From NCBI RefSeq assembly GCF_019649055.1, contig NW_026570225.1, forward strand, positions 2,604,001 to 2,668,000: DNA of 64,000 nt. Direction: 5' to 3'. A program made the translations under genes and the position numbers. Below, in pieces: positions 12,630-25,000 of the stretch; position 1 is the stretch's first letter, and the number at the start of each line of letters is the position of its first letter. A model generated the notes under the pieces. The model searched no databases. It had not been told where the DNA came from and saw nothing but the letters and a program-made list of their open reading frames with translations. The stretch is from Paramacrobiotus metropolitanus (Eukaryota; Tardigrada; Eutardigrada; Parachela; Macrobiotidae).

Positions 12630-14220
12630 TCAAACAAGCCGAAAATCACGAGAAACACTTTTCCTAACAAGAAAATCAAACACCGTGGGCAAAAGCATCA
12701 AAACAGCGACGACAACCAATCCCAGCGGATATAAAAATCTATAAAATAATCTCTGCCCTTCGGTCTGAAAAAATTCAACGCGCACCATGCCGCGCTTAAT
12801 AGCTACCACCTGGGTAAACGTCGAGAAGAACGAGCCGACAAATGCATCCGCTTGGACCAGCAATTCGTTCTGTATCAGTGGATGCGCCATCGCCGACCAA
12901 AACTCCAGATCCTTAGCGCTGAGATTTTGCCCGCGCAGACATTCATCCAGTTCGTTTTTCTCATACTGAATTGTGGGATATTTGGCCATAATACTCTTGA
13001 CCACGGGATGATCAACATCATCCGTAGCCAGGAAGAGGTCCTGATAAGGATATTTCCTCACCCGTTCAATACTGGCAACAATCGCTTCCGTTGTTAAATC
13101 ACAGACAAATAAATATCGCAGCGGGTTATGCCCGTTAATAGTGTCGCAAGCGTGACTGACCACCGACACATCCCGCTTCCACGTGCGAATATGAATGCCA
13201 ATGGAGCGCGAGATTTTCCGGCCATGAGTCTGCAGTGCGGAATCAATACACTGTCGTAACGGCATGGTGTAGCGGAAGCGCGAAATCACCGCGCTAACGT
13301 CATGGTGCAAACCCAAAAGGAAGACGCGAACCACAAAACGGGTGTACATTTTGCCCCACAAATCCTCTCGATCGTTGACAAGCTCCGTGGCGTATCCGCA
13401 GCCGTCTTCCAGGATTTTTTTAACATCTTGCAGATAAACAGTTCGCCGCATGGACACTCCGAGAGGCTTTTTTGAACGGAAATCGGTGAGGTTTTGTTCA
13501 AATACTCGACCAAACGGTAAAACCACCAGATGCTGCAAGCCCTATGTAACAAAACAATTTCATAATAAAAACATAACTGATAAGTGCAATCGCAAGAATA
13601 GAAGTACTGATTCGACGTAGCAAAAATAAGCTTCCTATTTCCTTGTTGCAGTCGCAGGCTCAGAACCACCTTGTTTATTTTTCATACCTTTAAAGTTAAA
13701 GGTATAAAAAATAAACAACCATTAGTTTTTTTAACACTGTGGTTTGTGCTCTTGTGCATTTCGAGTGCAACTCAAACTACTCAAACAGCGCAACTTAAAG
13801 CTGAATTTAAATCAGCCAGCATTTGACAATAACAGATATCTCGGCATTAATCATTCACTGAAGCGACAACGGATAGGCAGCTAAATGATACACTTTTCAA
13901 GACACCGAAAATTAAATATAAACAAACAAAAAATTTACCTGAATGGGATTGAATTGGAACCCAGGCGAAAGGATCACGCGGCTGTGGAGAGGATTGTAGG
14001 CCGCAACCGTAACATGTAGGAGAATCTGGTTGTTGAAATAAGCCCAGCTAGGTATCTCCCACGTGACATAGCGTTCTCCGTCGGTACCAGGTGGACAGTC
14101 AGGATGCAGCTGATGCTGGACAACGAACGCAGCTACCAATAAGCCAAGAACGTACAACATAATGCGGAAGGAAATCGAACTGGGGCACACGCGACGGCAT
14201 CTTGGCAGGTACGCGATCAT
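12630..14220 (-). CDS. O-fucosyltransferase-like glycosyltransferase
   Basis: Two exons, 14220-13939 and 13541-12630, joined in phase 0 (acceptor ttacatag), code for 397 residues. The N terminus has a short basic segment then a hydrophobic helix (MLYVLGLLVAAFVVQ, about residues 21-37), as in a type II Golgi/ER membrane enzyme. An FNNQ motif follows (near residue 63), typical of the GDP-fucose protein O-fucosyltransferase fold. The C-terminal half has IGIHIRTWKRDV, matching the catalytic HxR motif, then LFLATDDVDHPVV and DAFVGSFFSTFTQVVAIKRG, the usual GDP-fucose-binding C-terminal motifs. Inference: transfers fucose from GDP-fucose to a protein or glycan acceptor in the secretory pathway. Too diverged from POFUT1/2 for a symbol. 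Odd feature: a second hydrophobic segment (LGLVVVAVLMLLPTVF) close to the C terminus. The upstream in-frame GTG at 14250 was not used as a start. Confidence 0.75.
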
Positions 14221-17080
14221 GTTGCCTCTTTTCCAGCCCACCTGCCACACTTTCGTTGTGCATATTCAGCTTTCAGAATCCGATCAGTCGGGAATGAAAA
14301 CCAGTCGAAACGGAGTAAACTCTTTCCGGAAAAGCATTCTCCAATCGCTACCTAGTAGAGCAGAAAACGAAGGAAATATTCAAACTATAAAGTGTAAACA
14401 TCATTTAGCAACCACAGATTTGCCTCAGCCTGCCATCTGTGGACATACAGTACTGTGGACTATAAATTTTGTAGTCTGACTACCAGTAGGTAACTGTACT
14501 CGTACTATAACCATAAGACTGGATTGCAGTCCTATAACGCCAGTTCTGCAGTTTGATCAATGAATGATTAAATGCATTTAATCATGCAGTTAATTGTGGG
14601 TGCACATCGATCCCTCCCATTTTGGGTTTATGGCCGTTTGTCGGCTTTCATTGGTTTGTTGGGTGGCCTTGTTTCCTCAGAGTCGGAGATTCTGAGATGT
14701 TTGCTCGTTGCTAGAGAGTTGTGTGCTTTGTTGAATTCCTTTTCTGCAGTTTTAGGAAGGGAAATTTTTCTCCCTCCCGCCCATTCCCATTGCATTATTG
14801 TTGTTTGTTCTGTTTGTTAAATTTATGTCATTTGTTTTGATCACGTTGATGGTTGTGCTATTAAAGGGGGGCTGACGGGGCTGCGCCCAGAAGTCTTCCA
14901 GTTCCGGCAACATTATGCTCGCATCTCGCAGTAGACGCCCACAATTTAATAACTCACATTAATAAGTACTGTACGTGGCTACGTGCTGCATGGCCAGCAT
15001 GTGCAGGCCTGCAAAACATCAAAACATGACTTGAATTGATGATTCTCGCCGGGATGGCGCCCTGGGACGGTTGGGAGCCGTGCGACTCAGGTGCGACGGG
15101 AAGTCATCGTAGGCACATAACAACAAGTGCTTATCCCGGCAATCTTTAAACAGCGCGCGTTCGCAAACTATGCTGTTTGTTAATTGGGCAGATACATGAA
15201 AATTCACAGAAAACCATCCTCTGCAAACGAGGAAAAAACGCGTGATAAAAATGTTTACAGTATTCTTAAATCAAGCGCCAGTGCTATGACCACGGTATTG
15301 CACCACCGCGCATATGACAGCACCCGAACAGAAACAGAGCGCATGCGTAGTTCTCCTGTTGGCGCACAGTAAAATCCCTGTCTGTTAGTGACGTCAAAAT
15401 GACACACTGCCAGTCTGCAATCGCGGCGAGAATCTCGAATTCGCTTGCATGGTCAAGATTGTTTTGGTCAGTACATTTGCCCCTGACGGATGACTACATG
15501 GATATTACCGGTATACTCAGGTCCGGTAGTTCTTGTATATTCATAAGAATAGTAACTCTTCATAAGATGATAAGTCATGGTCAAAACTCACCATCCGAAT
15601 TCCGAAGTGCCGATAATCATAAAGCTAATTCAGGTATACACTATACAGTACATCGTAGCTAGATCAACCTAGATGAAGCGTTTTGCAGCATTCGGCATAT
15701 CATAACCCTTAATAATTATTATATAGATGGTCATATATATATATAGGCATCCCTACCACCCCACTATATATTATTGATAATTTTAGTTAAGGGAAACTAA
15801 ATTTTTCTCTGACAAAGTCAGAATGGTGCAAGTGCAGCACATCAATCTTAAACAGCCGACAGTGTGACGATTTCCGACCTCCTGCGCATCAAGATTACAT
15901 TCTAGCAATTCTGTTACTGAAATGTCGCCCGAATCTTCTGCTCGTAGACCCTATTAACCGGTAAACTTTCCTGGGTTTCTTTGACATAAATACGATTCAT
16001 ATGAAAGAAGACAGTCAAATACACACAAATACCGTCTATACAGCACATAATTACAGTATATGCAGAAAATATAATATGCGCTGAATTGTAATGCAGATAG
16101 AAAAGTGCTAAAACTGGTGTACACTGTACACACATAGAATTTTTGCGGAACACTTGCTACAGTTTAGTACGATTCTTAGAATGCCTATCATGCTATCAAG
16201 AGCTTCGTTCTTATGAGTTATGACTTATAATCACCACAATCAGTGTGTGTATTCACGGTCAGAAAAATAATGCATCCAGAAGGCATGGGCCGCCATGAGC
16301 AGTGACAATAAGTACATTATTTATTATTGTACATGTGCACATATGCCGAAACGAAGCGAAATTAACAAGTGACAAATTATTCATATCGGCGACGGTGCCA
16401 CTCACATGGCGGCTTTATAAACAGAAAGATTAAGATAGACGTACATACGTACGGCTGCATCAAGAATCAAAAAAATTATTATCTTGAGTAACCTTTCAAT
16501 TAGTTCGCTAAAACCTTATCTGGGCAGGATAGTTGATGCAATAATGTACGCGATAACGTGAACAATCTCTAGGCTCTCTACCGGTGTCTCTCATGCGGTT
16601 ATGATACATACGTACTACTTAATTTCTACAGTCTTAATTCTCTTGGACGTTAAATTGTTATATAGATATTACGGTATCAGATTGTACAAATATACCGATT
16701 GCTTTGTTGGCACGTCTACTTATGCACAGCGCAATATTCCAAGCTCATAATGCAATACTCGCACGAATCGCAACTAAAGCCGAGCATTCCAGCAATAGTA
16801 ATGACACCAAAGATTTAGTCAAAACTTAAGGTAACTCAATGCGGCTGCAGTTTTGTTAATTTATCTCCACAAAAGCCTTAGTCTGGCTTTGAATGCGAGT
16901 CGTCTTATGATCTCGATAGTTACTGTGACATTCGATATCGATATCATTGCGGTTGTCGAATTTTCGGTTATTATCAGAAGCGGATATTTTGTTGAAGGTC
17001 ACTGGATTGTTGGATCTCTGCAAAATCAAAGAGTTACTCCAGTATAATGCTGGATTCTGTCCCCGACATTTTCACAAGAA
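14221..17080. other. Long intergenic region between divergent genes
   Basis: Nearly 2.9 kb separating the fucosyltransferase-like gene (minus) from transporter copy D (plus), so it should hold both promoters. No convincing gene was found. A T/G-rich island at about 14570-14900 keeps an 82-codon open frame and differs in composition from its surroundings, but I cannot assign it. The rest is AT-rich with only short chance frames and a short TA dinucleotide run near 15735. Confidence 0.45.
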
Positions 17081-20000
17081 ATGTCAGTGACCCGAAATTC
17101 CAGCTCTGAAGATGCAACCAATGGGGATGCAATTGAAATTTTTCAAATTGAGCCAGTGAACAATCCGGAGGCACTCCGCCACACAAGTTCGGAATTGGAG
17201 AGAGCAATTAGCATAGAAAATGCAGTGGTCGGAGGTAACAATCCCGGTTATACGCAAGCATTCGAGACTATTGCAGCCAGCCGTAATAACAATAATTACT
17301 ACGGTTTGCAGTATCAAATTAAAGCAATGCTACACTACAAAGTATCAAAGTCAAATTGTAGTTAGCAAACTACTCTGTACCTGCAGCACGGATTGGAGGG
17401 GATAAAGTTACACTTGGTACCGGTCGTGTAACAAGATTTTGTCATTTGACAGCAGCATCGCGCGATATTAATAACGTTGATGCACGACGCCTGATTAGAA
17501 TAGTTTTATACTTTGCTTACGCGTACTAAATACGTATTTACGCATTAAATGTACTGTACACCTAGGCGAAAAATTGTAGCAAAGTTGAATTAAAAAATTT
17601 CTTCTATTTGTGAAATCGCACCCTACAAAATTTCTTTCTCCTTTTCGACAGTGGTCAAAGCCAAACAAAACTACAACGACAGTACCGTAGTGTACAATTC
17701 ATACAATGTATTCGTATCTATGGGCTGTGGCCGTGCAATATAGTCTGGTGTATGATTGAAATGACGATGTATATACTTCCCACAGATCCCACAAAGGGAT
17801 GTGAATTCTGACGGGATTTATTGATTTCCGTAGGAGGGTTCGCATGACGGTTATCTTAGATGTCTATATTATAGCATCAAAACATGACGGTTCACCATGC
17901 ACCGAACTTTGTTCGAGCTTTCCGTGCCAAAAAATTAGTATGCATGCATGCACCACATTTCTTTTCGGAATCTCTTTTTTGTCTCACTTAAAATTACAAG
18001 CCTTTTTTATTGCCGTTTTTATATTAAGTGCATAATATTTCTCCATATGTGTGTAAAAAAATAATTGTTCATGTGTCAACCAAACTCGTCTCACATTTTA
18101 CGTGATTGCACAACACCTTCTTATACTGAAGGAACGATATTTGTTGCATCAGTATAAGAGAATGTAATTACCTTCGTTTGTTCCCATTCCTGCAGTATCC
18201 TGCATCGTGTAGACTTGCAATGTAGTGCGCGGCATCTCGAACATGGATTACAACTACAGTTATTTTGCCCTTCTTCCTAGTAAGATTACTTGTAATTAGG
18301 ATAATGCAGCGTATTGCTGGAGGTGATTAACCTCCTTACAGGTTGGCGTACGTGCAGAAGTGAAATCTACCACCGATTCAGATTTCCTACTTGTATAACT
18401 TTAAAAGCGACATTAGAGTAAATGACAATAATATTCAGTGTGGATAAAGCTCCATGCGAAACGCTTGATACTTGCGATCGAGTCCTATAATAATTATGTT
18501 ATTACGATTACCAAAGGCGTTGTGCTAACAAAATGATTTCTTCAGCAAATCATTATGAATTATTAACGTCATCTGCTAGTTCCGTATTTTTCTTGACCAC
18601 AGATCAGCCAACCGAGTCACCGTCGGCGGATGAATTAGCCAAACTCGCGCGACTTCCCCGGCGCAAACCAAAAGAACCAGATGGATTTTGCAACCGGAAG
18701 CTGGGCTATGGCGTGATACTGGTGGTGGTGGTTTCCATTACATGGGTGTCCGCAACGCAGTTTACCCGAGCCACCTTAACATCGACGGGACACTTCTTCG
18801 CGCCCTTCTTCCTCATTTGGTTCAACACCAGCTGGATGATACTGTGTTATCCCATGTACTACGCGGTTAACTGGATTAACTGCAAATGCCAAAACCGTGA
18901 TTACCGGCCAAGCATAAAGTAAACCGCTGCATCCCTCTATAGCTAGTGGAGAACTATTGTATTTACATATCGCATTATTGTCCACAGACGCAAAAATTAT
19001 GAAAATCAAATTATTGCAGTAATGTTTATTGCGAAGTGCACAGAGCACACTCGAAATAACAGCTAAAAATATTTAATAAAATTTAATTTGTTTTTGTTTG
19101 GCGTTGTGAATTTGGCTTGTTGATGCAATTAGCAGGTACAAATGCTGATCGCGGAGCAGAGAAATGTTGTAAGAAATTTACATTTATGTTACTGATTAGC
19201 GGTAGAACAATACTTGTTATATATGTACATTCTTCTTATCAAAATATTGTTAGGCATGCGTTGTATGAGTAGTGTAGGATTTTTCATTTGTCTTTTTGGC
19301 TGGATTGCAATTCATGAATGTTACTTTTTTTTTATTTTCGTATGTGCATACAGTGCGGCTTGGAAAATATTTGGAGCGGAATCGTTTAGCGGCTGGACCG
19401 CAGCGTTCAGATGTGGATGTTTCGCTATAATCTGGGCGGCGACGAATTATATGTATTCATACGCACTTAGTATTTTGGCGGCTTCCGATGTGTCAGCATT
19501 GTTTTCTTCCAATACGGCATTTGTTTTTTTCTTCTCCTGGACAATTCTGCACGAACGTTTCGAAGGCACAAAGGTATTTTTTATATTTAAAATAAAAATA
19601 ACTGCAAGTATGCGCCGGCTTAAAAGTAAGGATCCGGAGCACTTTCTCCCCTTAATTTACAAGTTAGATGTAGATGCTTGTACATCAGCATGTTCATGTA
19701 AACGCCTTTGTTCCTTTACTTATTTTGATTGGTTACCTGGTGCTGCAGCTATTTGCGTCCATTTTTTCCCTGGCGGGCATTATAATAATGAGCTACGTTG
19801 ACGGCTTCCTGTGGGATAATCCGGCACTGTCTGGAATATTACTGGCCGTAGGCTCGGCGGTTGGATCAGCAATGTATAAGGTAAGAAATATTATCCTTGG
19901 GATGTCTTCACCCGTGTAAATTTGCATTTGGATAATTATGCCAGTCACCTTTCTTCAATGTCTTACGCCACTTTCTTCAAAGTCCAGTACCAGTTATATT

Positions 20001-20829
20001 GTAGTGCGAAACAACACGAAGAATTTTTTGCTATCACTCCAGGTTCTTTTTAAGCGTTTGATTGGTGATGCGAATTACGGCCAAGTATCGTTATTGCTTA
20101 CCGGATTAGGAATTTTCAATCTGATTCTCTTCTGGCCAATCACGTTGACTCTTCAGTTAACCGGCGTAGAAAAATGGAATTTCAGTACTATACCGTGGAT
20201 GTACGTTGGAGGAAGTGCGGCTCTGGGATTCCGTAAGGACATTTGCATTTCCTTGACCCTAACTGATCGCGCTAATTTTCATCTTCTTTAGTTTTCAACG
20301 CTCTGGTCAATTATGGGATCGCTCTTACACATCCTTTATTCATAACACTCGGCGTCGCTCTCGGCTTACCGTTAAATGCCGGTAAATTTTACTCTGAAAT
20401 TTATAATTTTTTTTAATTTTAAGAACTGTATACTTCTACAAATATTGTAACTTTTAAAGTAGTTCAAAAACCTTTATTAAGCGTAAGTTTTTGGCCCTTT
20501 TATCGTCCGCTTAAAGACCAGCGTTATTCAAGATAAATTTGAAAAGCTTTACCGATTCTGATTTATTTTGACTTTTGGTAGTTGTGGACCACTTCTTCAA
20601 CAAAGTAGAATTTCGTGCCATAGAAATTACCGGATTCGTGCTTATTACCATTGGCTTTTTCATGACTTTACTTCCCATCAACTGGACACAAAGTGTTCGC
20701 AAACGTTTGCCCTGCAAAAGGTTGAGAAAAGATCCCGACGAGGAAGCCTTAAAGAATCATTACGTCCATACTCCCAGAGATCTCTTGCGAATGTCCATGG
20801 CTGCTGCTAAGAAAAAACAGCAGACATAA
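17081..20829 (+). CDS. SLC35F3/F4-like transporter, copy D (most conserved)
   Basis: Complete seven-exon gene: 17081-17234, 18603-18918, 19354-19573, 19749-19880, 20043-20232, 20292-20381, 20582-20829. Joined length is 1350 bases, coding for 449 residues and ending TAA. Phases 1,2,0,0,1,1 match the other four copies. It keeps the human-like core: HFFAPFFLIWF in exon 2, TNYMYSYAL and DVSALFSSNTAFVFFFSW in exon 3, then VLFKRLIGDANYGQVSL in exon 5 and LGLPLNA in exon 6, so it is the best candidate for the ancestral orthologue. Intron 1 is 1368 bases, the largest of this gene. The N-terminal exon was placed because it ends GGAG|GTAACA in the required phase; an alternative start inside the longer frame at 18533 is possible but would remove the shared intron 1. 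Predicted membrane carrier; substrate unknown. Confidence 0.88.
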
Positions 20830-22044
20830 AACGTTTCCTAAAATATGGTACACAATATGCTACTTTAGCTTTTCGGATACAATTCCTTATTTGAACTTTA
20901 GTTCTGCATGCCGGCTAAAAGTACGCTGCGAGTATTGAAGCACGTCTTTCTCGCAGTAATTTCATTCGCATTCGCTGTGTATAAAAATAAAAATCCTATA
21001 GGATTGTTGTAAGCTATTTTCCCGAATTTTCTCAACATTAAGAGATACAGTATTTATTTATAAATTAAAATTTAATTTCTCAGACATTCTTACGACTTCG
21101 TCTGTAACACTCTAATTGTCGTAGATGATACTAATATAACGATAATAAAAACGTATCCGATATTATAAATTCCGAGATAGGAAAAAGCCATACTTACCAA
21201 ATACCAATACGGTACTAATACCAAGGGCCATACAAAAGTAGATTACTATACAAAAAAGACGAAATTCCGGAAACTGTAATTAGATGGCTACGCTAATTAG
21301 TTAGGCCTTAGCTAATTACGGATGTTGATGATTATTCTTTAATTTGTGCAACTTTATAAGACTAATTATTAATGTAACAAAAATATAATAATGATTTTTA
21401 TAATTACGAGTATAATGTGCAAAATTATGTACTGTATTGTGACATTAATTGTATTATGCTCGTAATGTGCTACCCACAGTATTATTGTTACTGTATATGC
21501 GCTCTTAGAAATAATTACCATTTATTGTCAATTTTCACCATAGAAATAGGAAATGATGCTGGACACTGGTCAGGCGAGAAATTATGGGCGGCGTAATGAT
21601 GATGCAATAAATGATGCAAGCTAGCGCAAAGCATTACACCAGCAAATACTTGCTGTGTCATAAAATTTGTGGAAAGTTTTTATGGCAGTGGCATTCACTT
21701 TTCCGTTTCGGTTTACTCGTTCATAACTTCATACACTATACTATGCAGCAAGTTTTGCTACTATACATTGAAGTAGTTCTATAGAAAAGTGCAGTTTTCT
21801 GATGTGGCTTTGGGAAGTGTGGAAGTGGATTCGTGTGAACTGAAAATTTTGCATATCTGCAAGTCGCTGAAGTCTGTGCTAGCAGTTCGTTACACAGATT
21901 GTACTTCGTTCTGGGTAATTAATCACGGTGCCCAGATACATAAATGTGGAGTAAACATTGTACAATCATTGTGATAAGGCAGATTATCTGATAGTTCTGT
22001 GATCGCGTTGATAAGCCGCTTCATCTGTAATCACTGATTAGCCG
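20830..22044. other. Intergenic, between transporter copies D and E
   Basis: AT-rich gap between two head-to-tail plus-strand transporter genes. An AATAAA at 20986-20991, about 155 bases after the copy D stop, is a plausible polyadenylation signal. No coding or RNA gene was recognised. The copy E promoter is expected towards the right end. Confidence 0.5.
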
Positions 22045-25000
22045 ATGGAACACCGTATCAGCAAATATGGAGAGGAATTACGCGACGCAGAAGGCTTTAT
22101 GCGGCTTCTACCCGATCAGTCAGATGATCATCCCTACATTTTTCGTGCGGATCCTGAAATGCAACCTCCGGAGAAACCCGAACGCGAAGACGAAGACACT
22201 GTGGACGTTATCGGGGACGATGACGAGTTCGCTGTGGTTCCTAAAACAGGGCTTTCTGTCGATCCGAAGGAAGACGACAGCGCAGCCAAAGATGAGGAAG
22301 CAGGAATAGCCAGCACGGGAAATGGTGTGGTGGTACTGCAGGACTTGATAAAAATAACGTCAAGTGCAGGTTTGTGCAGTTACTTACGTTGCGGAATTGG
22401 TTGATAGAGTTCTGATAACGTTTTCTTATTTGCACGCCTTTTCTCCTTGTTGTAGCACGTGTACATGCAACTTCAACAAATTAATATTTTTTTGGTTTGC
22501 GTGACGCTAATAATTTAATGATTTTTAATTATGTCACAAGAGATTATGGTGATTTCGAACTGTTACTTGTTAATACTGCGATAATTTTACTCGTATAACA
22601 ACCATTGTGGTTTCATACAGTTTGGGTAAATCAAGAAAGTATTTGCACAGTTTTCTCGTATTTTTTGGGTTAAAGGGCGTGCGGATGCTTTTAGGGATAA
22701 CGGAGGAGCCAGTGCACCCGACGGAGGCTGTTCGCAAGCGCGGCTTGCAGGGAATGTCAGATAAAAGCAAACATATTCTTGGCTTGGGATTAGTTGTCGT
22801 GCATTGCATCACCGTCTTGTCAGCTGCCCAGTTCGCTAAAGCGACCTACTCTAAGGACTTTTCGGCACCGTTTTTCATCGTGTACTTTCGCAGTGCTTGG
22901 AGAATTATTGTATTTCCCACCTTCATGGTTCTGAAGTACATCCAACGCGCTTATCGGAATAAAACTGACAAGCCGACGTCATTTATGAAAACGTTCACGT
23001 AAGCTTACTGTACTACTTGCGTGCAGTACTCAAAATAAATAGTAATTATTACTGTTGAAATTAAAACCTGTTGAAAATAATAATTTTTATATATCGTATA
23101 CAATATTAAATACAGTATAGTTTCTGTGGCAAAAAAGTTTTGTAAAAAACTTTTCCACATAAATTATCGGTGAGATACCGTAAAAATCGAATTATAAGCC
23201 CTGGGCTTCAAAAGTTGGAACGCCCTGCGGAGGGGCTTTAATTACGGGCATGGGCTTGTATTTTGGGGGGGCTATTATATTTCAAATGTGTTTTATTGGC
23301 AAGGTCGTAAAAATTACATGATAATTGCTAGGTACCGGTACATGCCGGTGCTCAGAAATTTCATTTTCCGTGCATTTTATTAAAGCCCAGGGCTTCTGTT
23401 TCGGGGGGGCTTATAATTTTCGAACCATTTTGAGGGGGGCTCTAATTACGGGGAGGGCTTCTATTATGGGGGGGCCTATAATTCGATTTTTACGGTAGAT
23501 GCACGCTTTACGATAACTGGTAACCGTATACTGCAACCTTCACCTGTTCAAGTTCCACAGTATGTACGGTCAGATTTTTCAGAATTAAGAAACTGCTGGC
23601 GTTTGCCTAAGCCATAAACAAGCTGAAATAAAATTTCCATAATTATATCATGTTTGAATTTTCAACGGAATACCTACTTCAAGTTGAAGGCACTTTAGTC
23701 ACATTGTGATATGCACAAATTCGTTGATTAATCCATTGGAAGTTTGGAACGTACTTACTGACATATGTGAGAACTGAGAAGTATTGATTGCGAAGTCATA
23801 GTTTGCGCTGTATGTAGAACTTTTGCCTGCATAGTCATGGTTCGCATAATTATTTTGCAATCCTTCTAAAAACGTTGAATTACGTACTTATCATGAGATG
23901 TGCTTGGTCATCATTAAACTTGCCTTTAACAAAGGTTGGTGTTCCCACGATATCCGGAATACTTAACTTCAGTACAAATTTTCAGGTTTGTTTAAAAGAG
24001 ATGTGGAAATGATGTGATAGATCTGCAGTGTCATGACAGAGTGCAGTTAACATAATCAATACTGCATCAGCTGATCAGGGGGAATTGTACTGCAACCGTA
24101 CAAGAGAAAATGATTTGACTAAAAAATAATTAAACGTTTCCACGAAAATCATTATTGAGATAAGTGTACAGATATTGTATTCATTCTTCGGTTATTTACT
24201 ATTCCGGAGTGATTTCTTATCTCAGATTCATATCCAGAGAAGTGCCGTTCACCTCGCCTCCAAATTAAAACAATCGCAGTTTCTCTTTGCACTATTGAAT
24301 TGGCACCATCGTCGGCACATAAAACTAATTGAACAAGCGTTCTACGTTCATCGTTAACTTACGACTAAACAAAAAGTAATACTACTTACTTGAATTTGAT
24401 GTATCTCCATGCTACACTATGCTTTTAATAAAGCAGACCTTGACTTCAATTATTTTGTTTTCTGTAGATAGGCTGGACCACCTTATGTTTACTAGTTCGC
24501 TGCGGTAACCGGCTTATTTCATTCTTTACAGGAGTTGTGAAACTGTTTTTGGACCAAAGGGGCTAACCCCGAAGGCTTTTGTATACCCGACTGGTCTGCT
24601 GGCCATGTTATGGATCACCGTCCAGTTTGCGCATGTTTTCGCCGTGAAATTCCTCAACAATTCCATTGTCCAGGCATTGTTCTGTTCGGAAACAGCTTTT
24701 TGTTATCTCCTATCATCTCTTATTCTCAGAGCTCCGGTTTACATTTTAAAAGTATGTCGCGCTTCGGTTTGACATGATGTTGAATTCACCAGAATTTTGT
24801 TCGATGTTGTTTAACATTTCGCACCATAGATTTGAAACTGGTGGCCTTTCTCTCAGGTTATCGCAGTTGTGATTGCTTTGGGCGGCGTGGCATTTATGGT
24901 CTATTCACAAGGGAAAGACGATTTGAGTTGGGAAGGGATTGCTATTTGTTTGATCGGTGCCGTTTTGGGATCTTTATACATGATATGAAGTTACATACGT

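Noticed and set aside
19214-19353. Hydrophobic N-terminal extension of the frame leading into transporter copy D exon 3
   Set aside because: It lies in intron 2; the sister genes place the acceptor at 19353 and the real upstream exon at 18603-18918.
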